This document shows positions 1-8,429 of a stretch of DNA of 64,000 nt, in pieces. Numbering within the stretch: position 1 is the first letter of the stretch; each line of letters begins with the position of its first letter. Source of the DNA: Bacteroidota bacterium (GTDB lineage Bacteria; Bacteroidota; Bacteroidia; Chitinophagales; Saprospiraceae); assembly GCA_029567325.1 (NCBI GenBank), contig JAKQLF010000277.1, forward strand, positions 62,001 through 126,000, in the 5' to 3' direction. Under the pieces are notes generated by a model. It saw only the letters and a list, made by a program, of their open reading frames with translations, had not been told where the DNA came from and searched no databases. A program made the translations under genes and the position numbers.

Positions 1-2
1 TC

Positions 3-506
3 AATTACTACGCCAATTGGACCAATTTGATTGCCATCGGGCCAAATGCTTCAACATTACGACTTTCTTTAGGTGATTCTACCTTAACAAACACTTATTG
101 GTTTGTAGTAATTGATAGAGTTTCACTAAAGGTTGTTGCAAATTTCACTACAAAAGATAATGCTAATGTACCAACGCAATTATCACCGTATTTGGGCAAT
201 ACCCAATATTTATTAATTTTGAGTACTCAAAATTTGGGTTCTGCATATTTGCCACATGGTGCTTTGTATTCATTTCTTGAATCAGAAGGTGCAGGTGTGG
301 AATTGAAAAGATTGGAGCAAATTTATTCTACACTCAATTGTGGTACATGGGGTTTCATGGCTTATTCTTTTGTCTGTGTACTAGGTGATGATGGAAGTGG
401 AGCTTTCGAAGCTTCTACCCTACAGCAGAATGCTTTATTACAGACCATTCAGCTGATGCCGATTAATATTAGCGGAACCAACTATTACACACCTATCTCG
501 CTGTAA
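3..506 (+). CDS. C-terminal part of an unidentified protein, cut by window edge
   Basis: The frame is open from base 3 through the TAA at 504-506, with no stop between the window edge and the first possible start (TTG at 27). The codons before that TTG read N-Y-Y-A-N-W-T-N, ordinary protein sequence, so this is the 3' end of a gene that begins upstream. The visible 167 residues are soluble, rich in Thr, Ser, Leu and aromatics, with only two Cys. A stretch around window positions 110-400 loosely recalls the ILEI/FAM3-type domain, a small beta-rich domain sometimes found in extracellular or phage-tail proteins, but this is a weak visual impression and no function is assigned. A strong hairpin follows the stop codon. 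Confidence 0.7.
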   Translation, partial: NYYANWTNLIAIGPNASTLRLSLGDSTLTNTYWFVVIDRVSLKVVANFTTKDNANVPTQLSPYLGNTQYLLILSTQNLGSAYLPHGALYSFLESEGAGVELKRLEQIYSTLNCGTWGFMAYSFVCVLGDDGSGAFEASTLQQNALLQTIQLMPINISGTNYYTPISL

Positions 507-521
507 ATAAATTTGTCAAAT

Positions 522-556
522 AAAAAATGATTGCTCAATTCGGGCAATCATTTTTT
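522..556. terminator. Bidirectional intrinsic terminator between convergent genes
   Basis: A perfect 13-bp inverted repeat (522-534 with 544-556) has a 9-nt loop. The A-run on the left arm and T-run on the right arm supply a U-tract on either strand. It lies between the truncated plus-strand gene and the minus-strand ACC-deaminase-like gene, whose stop codon overlaps the right arm. Confidence 0.85.
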
Positions 557-1463
557 ATTCTCGCAGTCCTCCTGTATGAATGAAAACCACAATGTCGCCT
601 GGCTTATAAAACTTATTTTTTATATCTTCCATTAAACCAAAAAAAGCCTTCCCCGTATAGATAGGATCCAGTGGTAAATCATATTTGTTTTTTACTTCAT
701 CTATAAACAACAATAAATCAGTAGGTATTTTACCATATCCTCCAAAATGAAATGCGGAACGCACAGTTAATTTATTTGGAATTTGTACTACATTTTTATT
801 GAATAATTTGACGTAATTGATTATTTCTGCTTGCATCCAGTCACCTTTCAAAGCAGGATACACAACCATTTGGGCACGATCCTTCTTCATACAAGACAGC
901 AATCCTCCTGCTGTACCACCTGTTCCCATGGACAATACTAAATGGCTGTAATCAGGAATTTGTACTTTTATCTCTGAATATAATTCTTGAATCCCTGACA
1001 ATGCAAACTGATTACTGCCACCTTCAGGAATGACTAAATAATTTGGAAATTCGCTAATTATTTTGTTTGCAATTTCTCCCCTTTCCTTTTCACGATAAGC
1101 TGCACGGTCAATAAAATATAATTTAACTCCACTGGTTTTAGCAAACGCCAATGTTTCATTTTCAGGATCGAAACCATCACCGCGCACCAGTACAATTACG
1201 GGAATATCAAATAACTGTCTGAGGCCGGCAAGTGCATACAAATGATTGGAATGTGCTCCACCAAATGATATAATACCTTCATATCCCTGGGATTGCATAT
1301 GTTGTAAATTCCCATTGAGTTTACGCCACTTATTTCCTGAAATTATCGGATGCGTTTGATAGTCTTCTTTGACAATCAATTTCACTCCATATTGCTGATA
1401 AACGTCTTTTATTTCTCTAACAGGAGTTGGACATTTAATAACTTCACTACTGGAAAAATTCAA
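555..1463 (-). CDS. PLP-dependent ACC deaminase / D-cysteine desulfhydrase family enzyme
   Basis: This 302-aa protein belongs to the fold-type II PLP enzymes that include 1-aminocyclopropane-1-carboxylate deaminase and D-cysteine desulfhydrase, which release ammonia and a keto acid from small amino acids in the cytoplasm. The PLP lysine is Lys45 in the GNKWRKL motif. A GGAHSNH stretch follows at about 68-74, and a Gly-rich phosphate-binding loop (MGTGGTAGG) lies near residue 180. It is slightly shorter than the usual 325-340 aa but looks complete. It starts 2 bp after the stop of the upstream M1 aminopeptidase and is the last gene of a minus-strand run. The family contains D-cysteine, ACC and related activities that cannot be told apart by eye, so the substrate is left open. 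Confidence 0.85.
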   Translation of the reverse strand: MNFSSSEVIKCPTPVREIKDVYQQYGVKLIVKEDYQTHPIISGNKWRKLNGNLQHMQSQGYEGIISFGGAHSNHLYALAGLRQLFDIPVIVLVRGDGFDPENETLAFAKTSGVKLYFIDRAAYREKERGEIANKIISEFPNYLVIPEGGSNQFALSGIQELYSEIKVQIPDYSHLVLSMGTGGTAGGLLSCMKKDRAQMVVYPALKGDWMQAEIINYVKLFNKNVVQIPNKLTVRSAFHFGGYGKIPTDLLLFIDEVKNKYDLPLDPIYTGKAFFGLMEDIKNKFYKPGDIVVFIHTGGLRE

Positions 1464-1465
1464 TT

Positions 1466-4084
1466 CTAAAATTCTGCATATCTGGAAAGCAAAAGCGGAT
1501 CAGTTTCCTGCGCTTTCGCTTTTTTCACATATCCATCCAACTCTTCCATCAATGGTGCAGCACCTGGATCTGGATTACCTGCCATCTGAGATTTCATGAC
1601 AGCCAATGTGGAGACAGCCATAAATCTCAAAAAGTTATTTTTCTCCATGTTAGTACCAACCAAAAATAATTGGTCTGTATAGGGTTTTACTTCAGCAGGT
1701 TTTAATTGCATTAAGTATTGTACAAATGGACCGAATAATTGATAAGTATTATAAATGGTAGAGGAATTGATTTTATCCATAAACCACTTGCCCATCATTG
1801 GATCTTTTGATTTGGAATAAACGGCTCCCAAACCTCCCAAAATCATTTCTGAATCCAAAGATTCAAACTTCTTAGCATATGTTAAGGCTAGAGAATCATC
1901 AACTTCTGCCATAATTGCTAGTGCATTTGCCAACCCTGGAATGGATTTTTCTGTGTCCAAAATCTCCAGCAATAATGGTTTCAGATCCTCATCAGTTTCC
2001 ATCATTTTTTGCAATGCCAATGCTCTTAACTCAGTATGATTTCCTTTTACGGCTAAATTCTTTAATTTAGAAACATATTTGGTCGCATCACTCATATTTT
2101 CCAAAGCGGCTACCTGAACCAAATAATTATTATCCAATAATCCAATTTCAGTCAGTCTATCATAATCCACGCTATCCATCAAAGATAATTCATTGATTGC
2201 TGCGTATCGCTGAGCGGCATTTGGCGAAAACATCAACTGTCCCCAATTATAATCGATGGACTTATCTTCAGTGATGACTGCCAAAATATCATCTTTACCA
2301 TCTAATATCACACTACTTGGTTTTTCTAAAACATCACTCACGATGAGGGTATCGAATTGATTTTTTGCCCAAACTTTATGGAAGCTAGCCTTACCATTTG
2401 CATCATATATCGCCATTTCAAATGGAATTTTATAGTTGGGATATTGTTGTTGTGAAACATAGGCTATGAGTTGCTTTTTATTTGCATCGTATTCATAAGA
2501 TACATTGATTTCCGGATGCCCTTCTGTCAAATACCACTGATCAAAAAACCAATTGAAGTCTTCTCCGGTGACTTCTTCAAAAGCCATTCTCAATTCATCA
2601 ACTTCAACTGCTGTGTATTCATTCTTTTTTAAATAATGGTTTAAGGAAGCGAAGAAAGCATCATCTCCAACATAAGACCTCAACATATGTAATACCAACC
2701 CACCTTTGTTGTAGCTGTGTGCATCAAACATATCTTCTCTATTACCATAACCATAGTGGATCAGTGGGTGTGCGCCTTGTGCTGCATTTGCAAGATATCC
2801 TTGCATCTCATTGAGTCTATGTAAATCTGCACGTTCTAGTCCATATTTATTTTCAAACCATAGGTATTCTGCATAATTTGCAAAACCTTCATTGAGTGTA
2901 AGATTGGCCCAACTTTCACAAGTTACCAAATCACCAAACCAATGGTGGAACATTTCGTGGGCCACGATTGCATCATTGTCATCATCAATCAATTCACGAT
3001 CAGTCTTTTGTACAAATTCTCCAAAAACAACAGCCGTTGTATTTTCCATCGCACCTGATACATAATCTCTGGCAGTCACTTGAGCAAACTTTTCCCACGG
3101 ATATGGATAATTGAGCTTGTTGGAGAAAAATTCCAACATCTCCGGAGTATGGTTGAAAATCAATTTAGCATGATCTTTGTACTTTGGTTCTACCACATAG
3201 TAAAGTGGAACATCCTTCCATTGGTCTTTGACCCAAGCGTATTCTCCAATGGCCATCATAAAAAGATATGGTGCATGAGGTTTTGTCATTTTCCAAGTGT
3301 CAGTGCGTTTGCCATCAGCACTTTTAACAGAGGTCACCATAGTACCATTTGACAAGGTGGAAAATTTATCATCCACCGTTATAGCCAATTCTTGAGTACA
3401 TCTTTCATTGGGTTTATCAATGGTTGGAAACCACCTACTACTGCTTTCCGTTTCACCTTGGGTCCAAATTTGTTGCGGTTTATCAGGATCTGATTTATCT
3501 GCATTGATAAAATACAAACCCTTGTCTGAAGTAATTGCTGCACTTCCACCGATCTCACCTTCATTGGGCTTGGCAATATAATCGATGACCACAATAAGTT
3601 CTTCTCCCTTTTTATATGTTTTGCCTAGTTGTATATTCAACTCTTTACCATCATATTCAAACTCTAGGGGCGATGTTGTAGACTTTATTTTCACCGATTT
3701 AATTTCAAAGCTTTTTGCATCCAATCGCAAAGTGTTTTGAGGGTAGAAATACGGCGTCAAAGTCAATTCGGCCAGACCAATCAATTGCTCTTTTTGCCAG
3801 TCAAATGAAACCGCCAATTTTGTATGGATCAAATCAAATACTTGCGTTGCTGCAGGATTATAAATGGCAGGTGTTGGCTCTTCGTCCTCTTCTTGAAATT
3901 CTGGACTATTGCCATCAACAACCATGGTATCAAAAACAACTTTTTCTACATCCTCTTCCTCATCTTTAGAGACTGTTGGCATTTCTTTAGATGTTTTACA
4001 GGAAAGCATCATGGTAAAGGCCAGTAATAAAATATAGGCTATTTTTTGAAAAGGTTTTATAAAATCAATATTTAAAAATTGCAT
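1466..4084 (-). CDS. M1 family metallo-aminopeptidase, lipoprotein
   Basis: This 872-aa zinc aminopeptidase of the M1 (gluzincin) family removes N-terminal residues from peptides. The exopeptidase motif GAMEN is at 344-348. The zinc site HEMFHHW starts at 376 and the third ligand Glu is at 399, 18 residues after the second His, so the catalytic set is intact. The N-terminus has a hydrophobic segment ending in MMLSC with Cys29 as lipobox cysteine, followed by an acidic linker of about 45 residues, so the enzyme is probably tethered to the envelope. The C-terminal third looks helical and repeat-like, as in other M1 enzymes. It sits in a minus-strand cluster with 13 bp to the upstream membrane-protein gene and 2 bp to the downstream PLP enzyme, suggesting co-transcription. 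Confidence 0.93.
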   Translation of the reverse strand: MQFLNIDFIKPFQKIAYILLLAFTMMLSCKTSKEMPTVSKDEEEDVEKVVFDTMVVDGNSPEFQEEDEEPTPAIYNPAATQVFDLIHTKLAVSFDWQKEQLIGLAELTLTPYFYPQNTLRLDAKSFEIKSVKIKSTTSPLEFEYDGKELNIQLGKTYKKGEELIVVIDYIAKPNEGEIGGSAAITSDKGLYFINADKSDPDKPQQIWTQGETESSSRWFPTIDKPNERCTQELAITVDDKFSTLSNGTMVTSVKSADGKRTDTWKMTKPHAPYLFMMAIGEYAWVKDQWKDVPLYYVVEPKYKDHAKLIFNHTPEMLEFFSNKLNYPYPWEKFAQVTARDYVSGAMENTTAVVFGEFVQKTDRELIDDDNDAIVAHEMFHHWFGDLVTCESWANLTLNEGFANYAEYLWFENKYGLERADLHRLNEMQGYLANAAQGAHPLIHYGYGNREDMFDAHSYNKGGLVLHMLRSYVGDDAFFASLNHYLKKNEYTAVEVDELRMAFEEVTGEDFNWFFDQWYLTEGHPEINVSYEYDANKKQLIAYVSQQQYPNYKIPFEMAIYDANGKASFHKVWAKNQFDTLIVSDVLEKPSSVILDGKDDILAVITEDKSIDYNWGQLMFSPNAAQRYAAINELSLMDSVDYDRLTEIGLLDNNYLVQVAALENMSDATKYVSKLKNLAVKGNHTELRALALQKMMETDEDLKPLLLEILDTEKSIPGLANALAIMAEVDDSLALTYAKKFESLDSEMILGGLGAVYSKSKDPMMGKWFMDKINSSTIYNTYQLFGPFVQYLMQLKPAEVKPYTDQLFLVGTNMEKNNFLRFMAVSTLAVMKSQMAGNPDPGAAPLMEELDGYVKKAKAQETDPLLLSRYAEF

Positions 4085-4097
4085 TTATATGATTTAT

Positions 4098-4475
4098 TTA
4101 ATTGATAAATTTTTCTCTTTCCTTGAGGAATATTGCTCCGAATGTAATGCCCAAAAGTAGGTGAATGATGAAGGCACCTGGATTGGCTGTTAATTCAGCG
4201 GTATAAAAACGGTACATATTCAATGCAGTTATAACGTGGTAGCCCATAAAAATGAGTGTTGCCATTTTTATTAACTGGCTGTATTGAAAGTGTTTGAATA
4301 TTTGAAAACTCAAGATGCCAAAAATTATTGCAGCAAAAGCAATGAGTTTGCTCAGCATGATGGATTCTAGGGTGGCTTGGCCGTTGTTCAACAGCCATTC
4401 AGGTCTTAGGAAAAAAACCATTCCACCAATTCCTTCGATCGCTGCATTTAACAAAAAAACCTGCTTTACAGACAT
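4098..4475 (-). CDS. Small four-helix membrane protein, unknown function
   Basis: This 125-aa protein consists almost entirely of four hydrophobic segments (about residues 5-25, 40-60, 70-88 and 97-115) and has short charged ends. It has no catalytic motif I recognise. The layout resembles small DUF4345-like membrane proteins, but I cannot confirm membership. It lies 7 bp after an upstream unknown gene and 13 bp before the M1 aminopeptidase, so it is probably in the same transcript. The start codon is the first ATG and there is no competing upstream start in the short spacer. Confidence 0.75.
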   Translation of the reverse strand: MSVKQVFLLNAAIEGIGGMVFFLRPEWLLNNGQATLESIMLSKLIAFAAIIFGILSFQIFKHFQYSQLIKMATLIFMGYHVITALNMYRFYTAELTANPGAFIIHLLLGITFGAIFLKEREKFIN

Positions 4476-4482
4476 TATTTGA

Positions 4483-5049
4483 TTATTTTTCTAGAATAGA
4501 ATCTGCTTGATTAAGTTCTTCTGTATGGAAACCAATGGGATTGAATCCGATATTAGATTTGGTGGTGGGTTGATCATCGTCAAAATCTTCCCATTCTGTA
4601 ATATCCTTGAGAAATAATTCAAAATGACGGAGGATGAATGGTTTATTCAATTCGTCGGGTCTTAGAATTTCAAGAGTTTTGGGCGGTTTTGGTTCGCCAT
4701 AACCCTCAATATAGGGGCTCATCAACATGACCATAATTTTACCATTGAATAGTTGTTGATAAATGATGGCTCCATTGCTTTTCACCATGGTTCTTTTCAC
4801 ATCAGAACCTTCTAGGTTTTCACTGATACCACTACTCGACTTACCAAGATCCAGAATGACCGCTTCTAAATTTTCAATATTGTCCTGGTTTTTTACTTCA
4901 CCCTTAAGTTCGCACGCTTTTAATATCTCATTGAGCGTAGTGTGGATCATCGGTTTGATCATTCTATTCCATTCGGTTCTATAATTGACTGTATTACTTA
5001 AAACAGTTTTATAGGCATTGGCTTTGACTTGCAGTGTTCCGTAATCCAT
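4483..5049 (-). CDS. Conserved-looking soluble protein, unknown function
   Basis: This 188-aa protein has no signal peptide or membrane segment. It has an N-terminal helical half, a central stretch with strand-like hydrophobic patterns (about 105-130), and an acidic C-terminus. No family is recognised. It is the first gene of a four-gene minus-strand run that continues into a membrane protein, the M1 aminopeptidase and the ACC-deaminase-like enzyme, with gaps of 7, 13 and 2 bp. No convincing TAnnTTTG promoter was seen in the 60 bp before its ATG. Upstream lies the octamer repeat array. Confidence 0.7.
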   Translation of the reverse strand: MDYGTLQVKANAYKTVLSNTVNYRTEWNRMIKPMIHTTLNEILKACELKGEVKNQDNIENLEAVILDLGKSSSGISENLEGSDVKRTMVKSNGAIIYQQLFNGKIMVMLMSPYIEGYGEPKPPKTLEILRPDELNKPFILRHFELFLKDITEWEDFDDDQPTTKSNIGFNPIGFHTEELNQADSILEK

Positions 5050-5230
5050 ATTACAAAAAATGATGTAGAAATAAAATGTGAAGCTAGCAAAAAAGTTCGA
5101 TTTTAATATATAATGCCTTGTGATTACGCATTCAGCGATCAGTTTTCAGCTTTCAGTTTTCTTTTTGCTGTAAGCCTTGGGCGAGACATGTTATTGGTTT
5201 ATTTGTTTATGCGTTTATTTGTTTATGCGT

Positions 5231-5800
5231 TTATCTCAGCATTGCCACAATTGAACGGGCTGAAGCCTATTTGCCCTCCATTCTCTTTATCTCAGCAGTT
5301 CCGCAATTTCGCAGTTCCGCGGTCGAACTTGCTGAAGGAGCTTTGCGCGGCGTTTTCGTTATCTCAACATTGCACAATTGAACAGGCTAAAGCCTATTCA
5401 CCCTCCATTCTCTTTATCTCAGCAGTTCCGCAATTCAGCAATTTCGCAGTTCAGCAGTTCAGCAATTCCGCGATTCCGCAATTTCGCAGTTCCGCGGTCG
5501 TACTTGCTGAAGGAAGTTTGCGCGGCATTTCGTTATCTCAGCATTGCCACAATTGAACGGGCTAAAGCCAATTCGCCCTCCATTCTCCTTAACTCAGCAT
5601 TTTCGCAATTCAGCAGTTCAGCAATTTCGCAATTGAGGTTTGCGCTGCGTTTTTGTTATCTCCGCATTGCCACAATTGAACAGGCTGAAGCCTTTTCGCC
5701 CTCCATTCTCTTTTTCTCAGCAGTTTCGCGATTCAGCGATTCAGCAATTCAGCAATTCCGCAGTTCAGCAATTCCGCGATTGCACAGTTGCACAAAATAA
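5231..5800. repeat. Degenerate 8-bp tandem repeats nested in four longer repeats
   Basis: Four longer imperfect units begin at about 5231, 5359, 5533 and 5656, each opening with a shared block (TTATCTCAGCATTGCCACAA) followed by GGGCTGAAGCC-like and CCCTCCATTCTC-like segments. Between them run octamers of the type (C/A)GC(A/G)(A/G)TT(C/T), for example CGCAATTT, CGCAGTTC, AGCAATTC and CGCGATTC. Because 8 is not a multiple of 3, all three frames read as similar Ser/Gln/Phe/Ala-rich peptides, which explains the overlapping spurious ORFs here. The array occupies most of the 900-bp gap between two minus-strand genes. I see no gene in it. Confidence 0.9.
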
Positions 5801-5957
5801 AAGCAGCGCCTACTTTTACAAATAAGCGCTGTCATTTACACTGATATAGATCAGACATGTTCTATGGATTGTAACTTCACAGGGGGAAAAGTGTGGCTTA
5901 ATATCTTGAAATATTACAATGACCTACCTGGATAAATCATGAATATTTTGTAAATCT

Positions 5958-6812
5958 TTATTTAAAGCGCGAACGAGTTTGGTGCAAATATGCAAGGTCG
6001 TTGTGCTGATCCGTAAATTGCTTTTTGATGTGCATTTCTGCTACAACATTACTATATGTCTCATTCAGAAAATTCAACATTGCAGAAGAACTCTCATTGT
6101 ATTGGCTAGCAACAACTCCTTCTAAAGCAACTTGCTCCACTTTACAGATAGATACTTGCTCTTTGGCAGCTATTTTTGAAAATTCAGATGACTTCTGACC
6201 CAATACATATTGAATGGCAATTTCTTCATTTGAAGCTTTCAACGTTCTTTTGTGATTGCTTGCTTGCAAGTTTTCTTCGCCCATCATCCATTGCATGATC
6301 GTTGCATGATTTGCTTGGCCTAGGTTGGTAACTTTCCAATCCGTGCTGATGCCATAAATAGTAGGATATTTATCAACTTGGTAAAGGTTTAGCAATTCAG
6401 CTTCCTCCTGAGAAATGTTGATGATAGGATGATTGAGCTTTTGTGTCCAATCACCCATTGAAGAAGAATTGCATTCTTCGCTGCCTTTGATACAAGCGGT
6501 GGATGTATTTACATCAGACTCAATATATAATACTACAAGGTTATTCATTCCTTGTTTGCCATATAATGCATAAACATCGTTTAAGGTTTCTGACATGGCA
6601 TACTTCCAGCTTGACGGGGACCAAGCAGCACCGAAATTCACGATGACATGTTTTCCTTGTGCCAACATATCAGATAGATCGAACGAATTACCATTGATAT
6701 CCGTTACAGAAAAATCGGTGGCAGCACTACCATTTGTCAACGCAGCATTTAGCCTGTTTGACATCAAAGAGAATAATACTATTGCTAAAGAGCAAACTAC
6801 TTTTACTTTCAT
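5958..6812 (-). CDS. Secreted TlpA/thioredoxin-fold protein without the CxxC site
   Basis: This 284-aa protein has a signal peptide (about residues 1-23, ending RLNA) and a thioredoxin-like domain at about 30-165. The region after strand 1 reads NFGAAWSPSSWK, where active TlpA/thioredoxin proteins have W-C-x-x-C, so the redox cysteines are replaced by Ser. The remaining cysteines (STACIKGSEEC, and one near 208) lie elsewhere. The cis-Pro region KYPTIYG is preserved. The C-terminal 120 residues are helical and unidentified. It probably acts in the periplasm or is exported, as a binding or structural version of the fold rather than a disulfide reductase. A good promoter lies about 110 bp upstream. 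Confidence 0.75.
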   Translation of the reverse strand: MKVKVVCSLAIVLFSLMSNRLNAALTNGSAATDFSVTDINGNSFDLSDMLAQGKHVIVNFGAAWSPSSWKYAMSETLNDVYALYGKQGMNNLVVLYIESDVNTSTACIKGSEECNSSSMGDWTQKLNHPIINISQEEAELLNLYQVDKYPTIYGISTDWKVTNLGQANHATIMQWMMGEENLQASNHKRTLKASNEEIAIQYVLGQKSSEFSKIAAKEQVSICKVEQVALEGVVASQYNESSSAMLNFLNETYSNVVAEMHIKKQFTDQHNDLAYLHQTRSRFK

Positions 6813-7113
6813 TTTGGGATGAAATTTGATTAAAATGAATAATTAAAAAGTGTATGCTCAGGGGACTAGAATTAAAGAGAAATTAGTCGAGACTAACTGG
6901 TGGATTCTGCTTTATTTCGCGTCAAAAATATCGGATTGTTTTGGATGCACCAAATATTAATCGCATTTTTATTATAAAATATTTAAATTTCTCTTAACAA
7001 ATCGAATATACATGGTAGAATATTCTCATTTGAAGATTTTTTATATATTAATATTTTTTTTAATGTTAATTGATTTCTAGGAGATTAGGAGACACAAAAA
7101 GCATGCATCTGAA
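6813..7113. other. AT-rich intergenic region
   Basis: These 301 bp hold the promoter and leader of the thioredoxin-fold gene and the region downstream of the DCC-domain gene. Apart from the promoter at 6923-6954, I see only AT-rich sequence and no credible ORF or structured RNA. Confidence 0.6.
6923..6954 (-). promoter_or_regulatory. Bacteroidota-type promoter for the thioredoxin-fold gene
   Basis: Read on the minus strand, TTTG (6951-6954) is followed after 20 bp by TATTTTTG (6923-6930), an exact match to the -33 TTTG / -7 TAnnTTTG consensus of the Bacteroidota primary sigma factor. It lies 110 bp upstream of the ATG at 6812. Confidence 0.65.
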
Positions 7114-7566
7114 TCAGTCCTTTTTAAAACAAGAATTAGTGTACTTATTACTATTTAGATAAAGTTCTTGTTTTGAGACAAAATGTTGCATCTGATGCGA
7201 ATCAGGTATAACACAACTCTCGTACTTGCCAAAAAGCTTATACCTTACCTTAGCAACTTGATCATATAAAAAATCACTAATCGGAGTTGGTATCCACCCA
7301 AAGTGGGATATCAGACGATATGGAAAGCCCAAAAATGATGCCAGTTTGATGACTGCTTGGCTTTTCACCATATACTTACCTGAAACTAAAATGATGATCG
7401 AATCAACTTGCTCTAAAGATGGAGGAAGGATATTCAAAGATCTTGCATCTTGCAACGTTGCAAATCTAAAAACACCATTTTTATTTCTACGTAGTAGGAA
7501 TTGCACAGTCTTATCACAGAACTTACAAACCCCGTCATAGAAAACTGTAATATATGCTTCTTCCAT
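7114..7566 (-). CDS. DCC-family thiol-disulfide oxidoreductase-like protein (DUF393)
   Basis: This 150-aa protein opens with the family signature FYDGVCKFC (Cys14 and Cys17), the D-x-x-C-x-x-C motif of DUF393/DCC proteins, which adopt a thioredoxin-like fold and are thought to act as thiol oxidoreductases. The central ATLQ...SIIIL pattern is also typical. There is no signal peptide, so it is probably cytoplasmic. The length fits the family (about 110-150 aa). It stands alone on the minus strand, divergent from the TetR operon across a 226-bp gap. The physiological substrate is unknown. Confidence 0.88.
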   Translation of the reverse strand: MEEAYITVFYDGVCKFCDKTVQFLLRRNKNGVFRFATLQDARSLNILPPSLEQVDSIIILVSGKYMVKSQAVIKLASFLGFPYRLISHFGWIPTPISDFLYDQVAKVRYKLFGKYESCVIPDSHQMQHFVSKQELYLNSNKYTNSCFKKD

Positions 7567-7733
7567 TCTTTATTTTATTGGAATTTATGTTAAATCTACG
7601 TAGTTTAAATGAGTACTTAGAATGAAGTTTGAATACTTAATTTATAAAGTATACTCGCTACTTAAAAAATCAAATTTTGGTATCTTTTCATCATAAAACA
7701 TACATTCCTAATAAACATTTTATACGCATATAG

Positions 7734-7764
7734 TTGCAAATATACTTGAACAATGATACATTTG
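7734..7764 (+). promoter_or_regulatory. Promoter for the TetR/efflux operon
   Basis: TTG at 7734-7736 and TACATTTG at 7757-7764 are separated by about 20 bp and match the Bacteroidota -33/-7 pattern. The element ends 28 bp before the TetR start codon and is immediately followed by a possible operator (7772-7788), which would place the regulator just downstream of its own promoter. Confidence 0.6.
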
Positions 7765-7771
7765 TAAAATA

Positions 7772-7788
7772 TTTACCAAATGGTTAAA
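7772..7788. promoter_or_regulatory. Candidate TetR operator upstream of the regulator gene
   Basis: TTTACCAAATGGTTAAA is an imperfect inverted repeat between the -7 element and the TetR ATG. Its right half, TGGTTAAA, recurs exactly at 8422-8429 just before the next gene, and TGGTTAA occurs again across the TetR start codon. Position and repetition suggest autoregulation. No binding data are implied. Confidence 0.4.
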
Positions 7789-7792
7789 TTAA

Positions 7793-8395
7793 ATGGTTAA
7801 CAAAGAACTTACATTAGACACCGAGGAGAAAATCCTACAAGCAGCCACCAAAGTATTCGAACGTGATGGCTATGCGGGTGCAAGAATGCAAGTTATTGCT
7901 GATGAAGCAGGAATGAATAAAGCTTTACTCCATTATTACTTTAGATCAAAAGAAAAGCTGTTTAGTAAAATCTTCCTTGAGAAGTACAATAAGTTCTTTT
8001 CTACCCTTTCTATTCTTGCAGACCAAGAAATGGATTTTTTCGAAAAAATAGATAAGGTCATAGATTCTTATATGGAAATGCTGATTCAAAATCCTGAAAT
8101 GCCGTCAATGTTGATCAATACCATCACCCATCATCCAGAACTTATACAAAAACTAAATACGGAAGGTGCGCAAAAAATGAGAATTGTGCTCCAATCTGAG
8201 TCTGAAAAAGGCAACATCATTGCTGTTGAAAGTTTACAAATTCTCACCTCAGTTGTTGGTTTGTGTATCATGCCTTTTTTAGCCAAGCCCATTGCTATGC
8301 ATGTCTTCAAACTAGATATGGATTTCTATCAACAAGTTTTGCTCAATAGAGGTCCTTTTGTCAAAAAAGCGGTAAGAGCCATTTTGAAACCATAA
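7793..8395 (+). CDS. TetR/AcrR family transcriptional regulator of the efflux operon
   Basis: This 200-aa protein has an N-terminal TetR DNA-binding domain. Helix 1 reads TEEKILQAATKVFERDGY, and the helix-turn-helix lies at about 33-52 (ADEAGMNKALLHYYF), ending in the usual YYFRSKEKLF. The C-terminal 140 residues form the helical ligand-binding and dimerisation domain, which is variable in the family. It is the first gene of a seven-gene plus-strand operon ending at 14599. The gene order resembles E. coli cecR(ybiH)-ybhGFSR, so it probably represses this exporter and responds to a drug-like ligand. Possible operators overlap its start and the start of the TolC gene. Confidence 0.92.
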   Translation: MVNKELTLDTEEKILQAATKVFERDGYAGARMQVIADEAGMNKALLHYYFRSKEKLFSKIFLEKYNKFFSTLSILADQEMDFFEKIDKVIDSYMEMLIQNPEMPSMLINTITHHPELIQKLNTEGAQKMRIVLQSESEKGNIIAVESLQILTSVVGLCIMPFLAKPIAMHVFKLDMDFYQQVLLNRGPFVKKAVRAILKP

Positions 8396-8411
8396 AAAAA
8401 ATTATTCCATC

Positions 8412-8429
8412 ATTAACTAACTGGTTAAA
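8412..8429. promoter_or_regulatory. Second candidate TetR operator, before the TolC gene
   Basis: An imperfect inverted repeat, TTAACTAACTGGTTAA (within 8412-8429), lies in the 34-bp gap between the TetR stop and the TolC start. It shares TGGTTAAA with the site at 7772-7788. The form with ACTAAC and GGTTA half-sites is common for TetR-family operators, so this may be an internal control point. Confidence 0.35.

Noticed and set aside
3..506. ILEI/FAM3-type domain assignment for the truncated gene
   Set aside because: Only a loose pattern match by eye and the N-terminal part is outside the window.
5113..5825. Three overlapping plus-strand ORFs of 61-147 codons
   Set aside because: All are translations of the 8-bp repeat array in different frames, with Ser/Gln/Phe/Ala repeats and no independent start or conserved domain.
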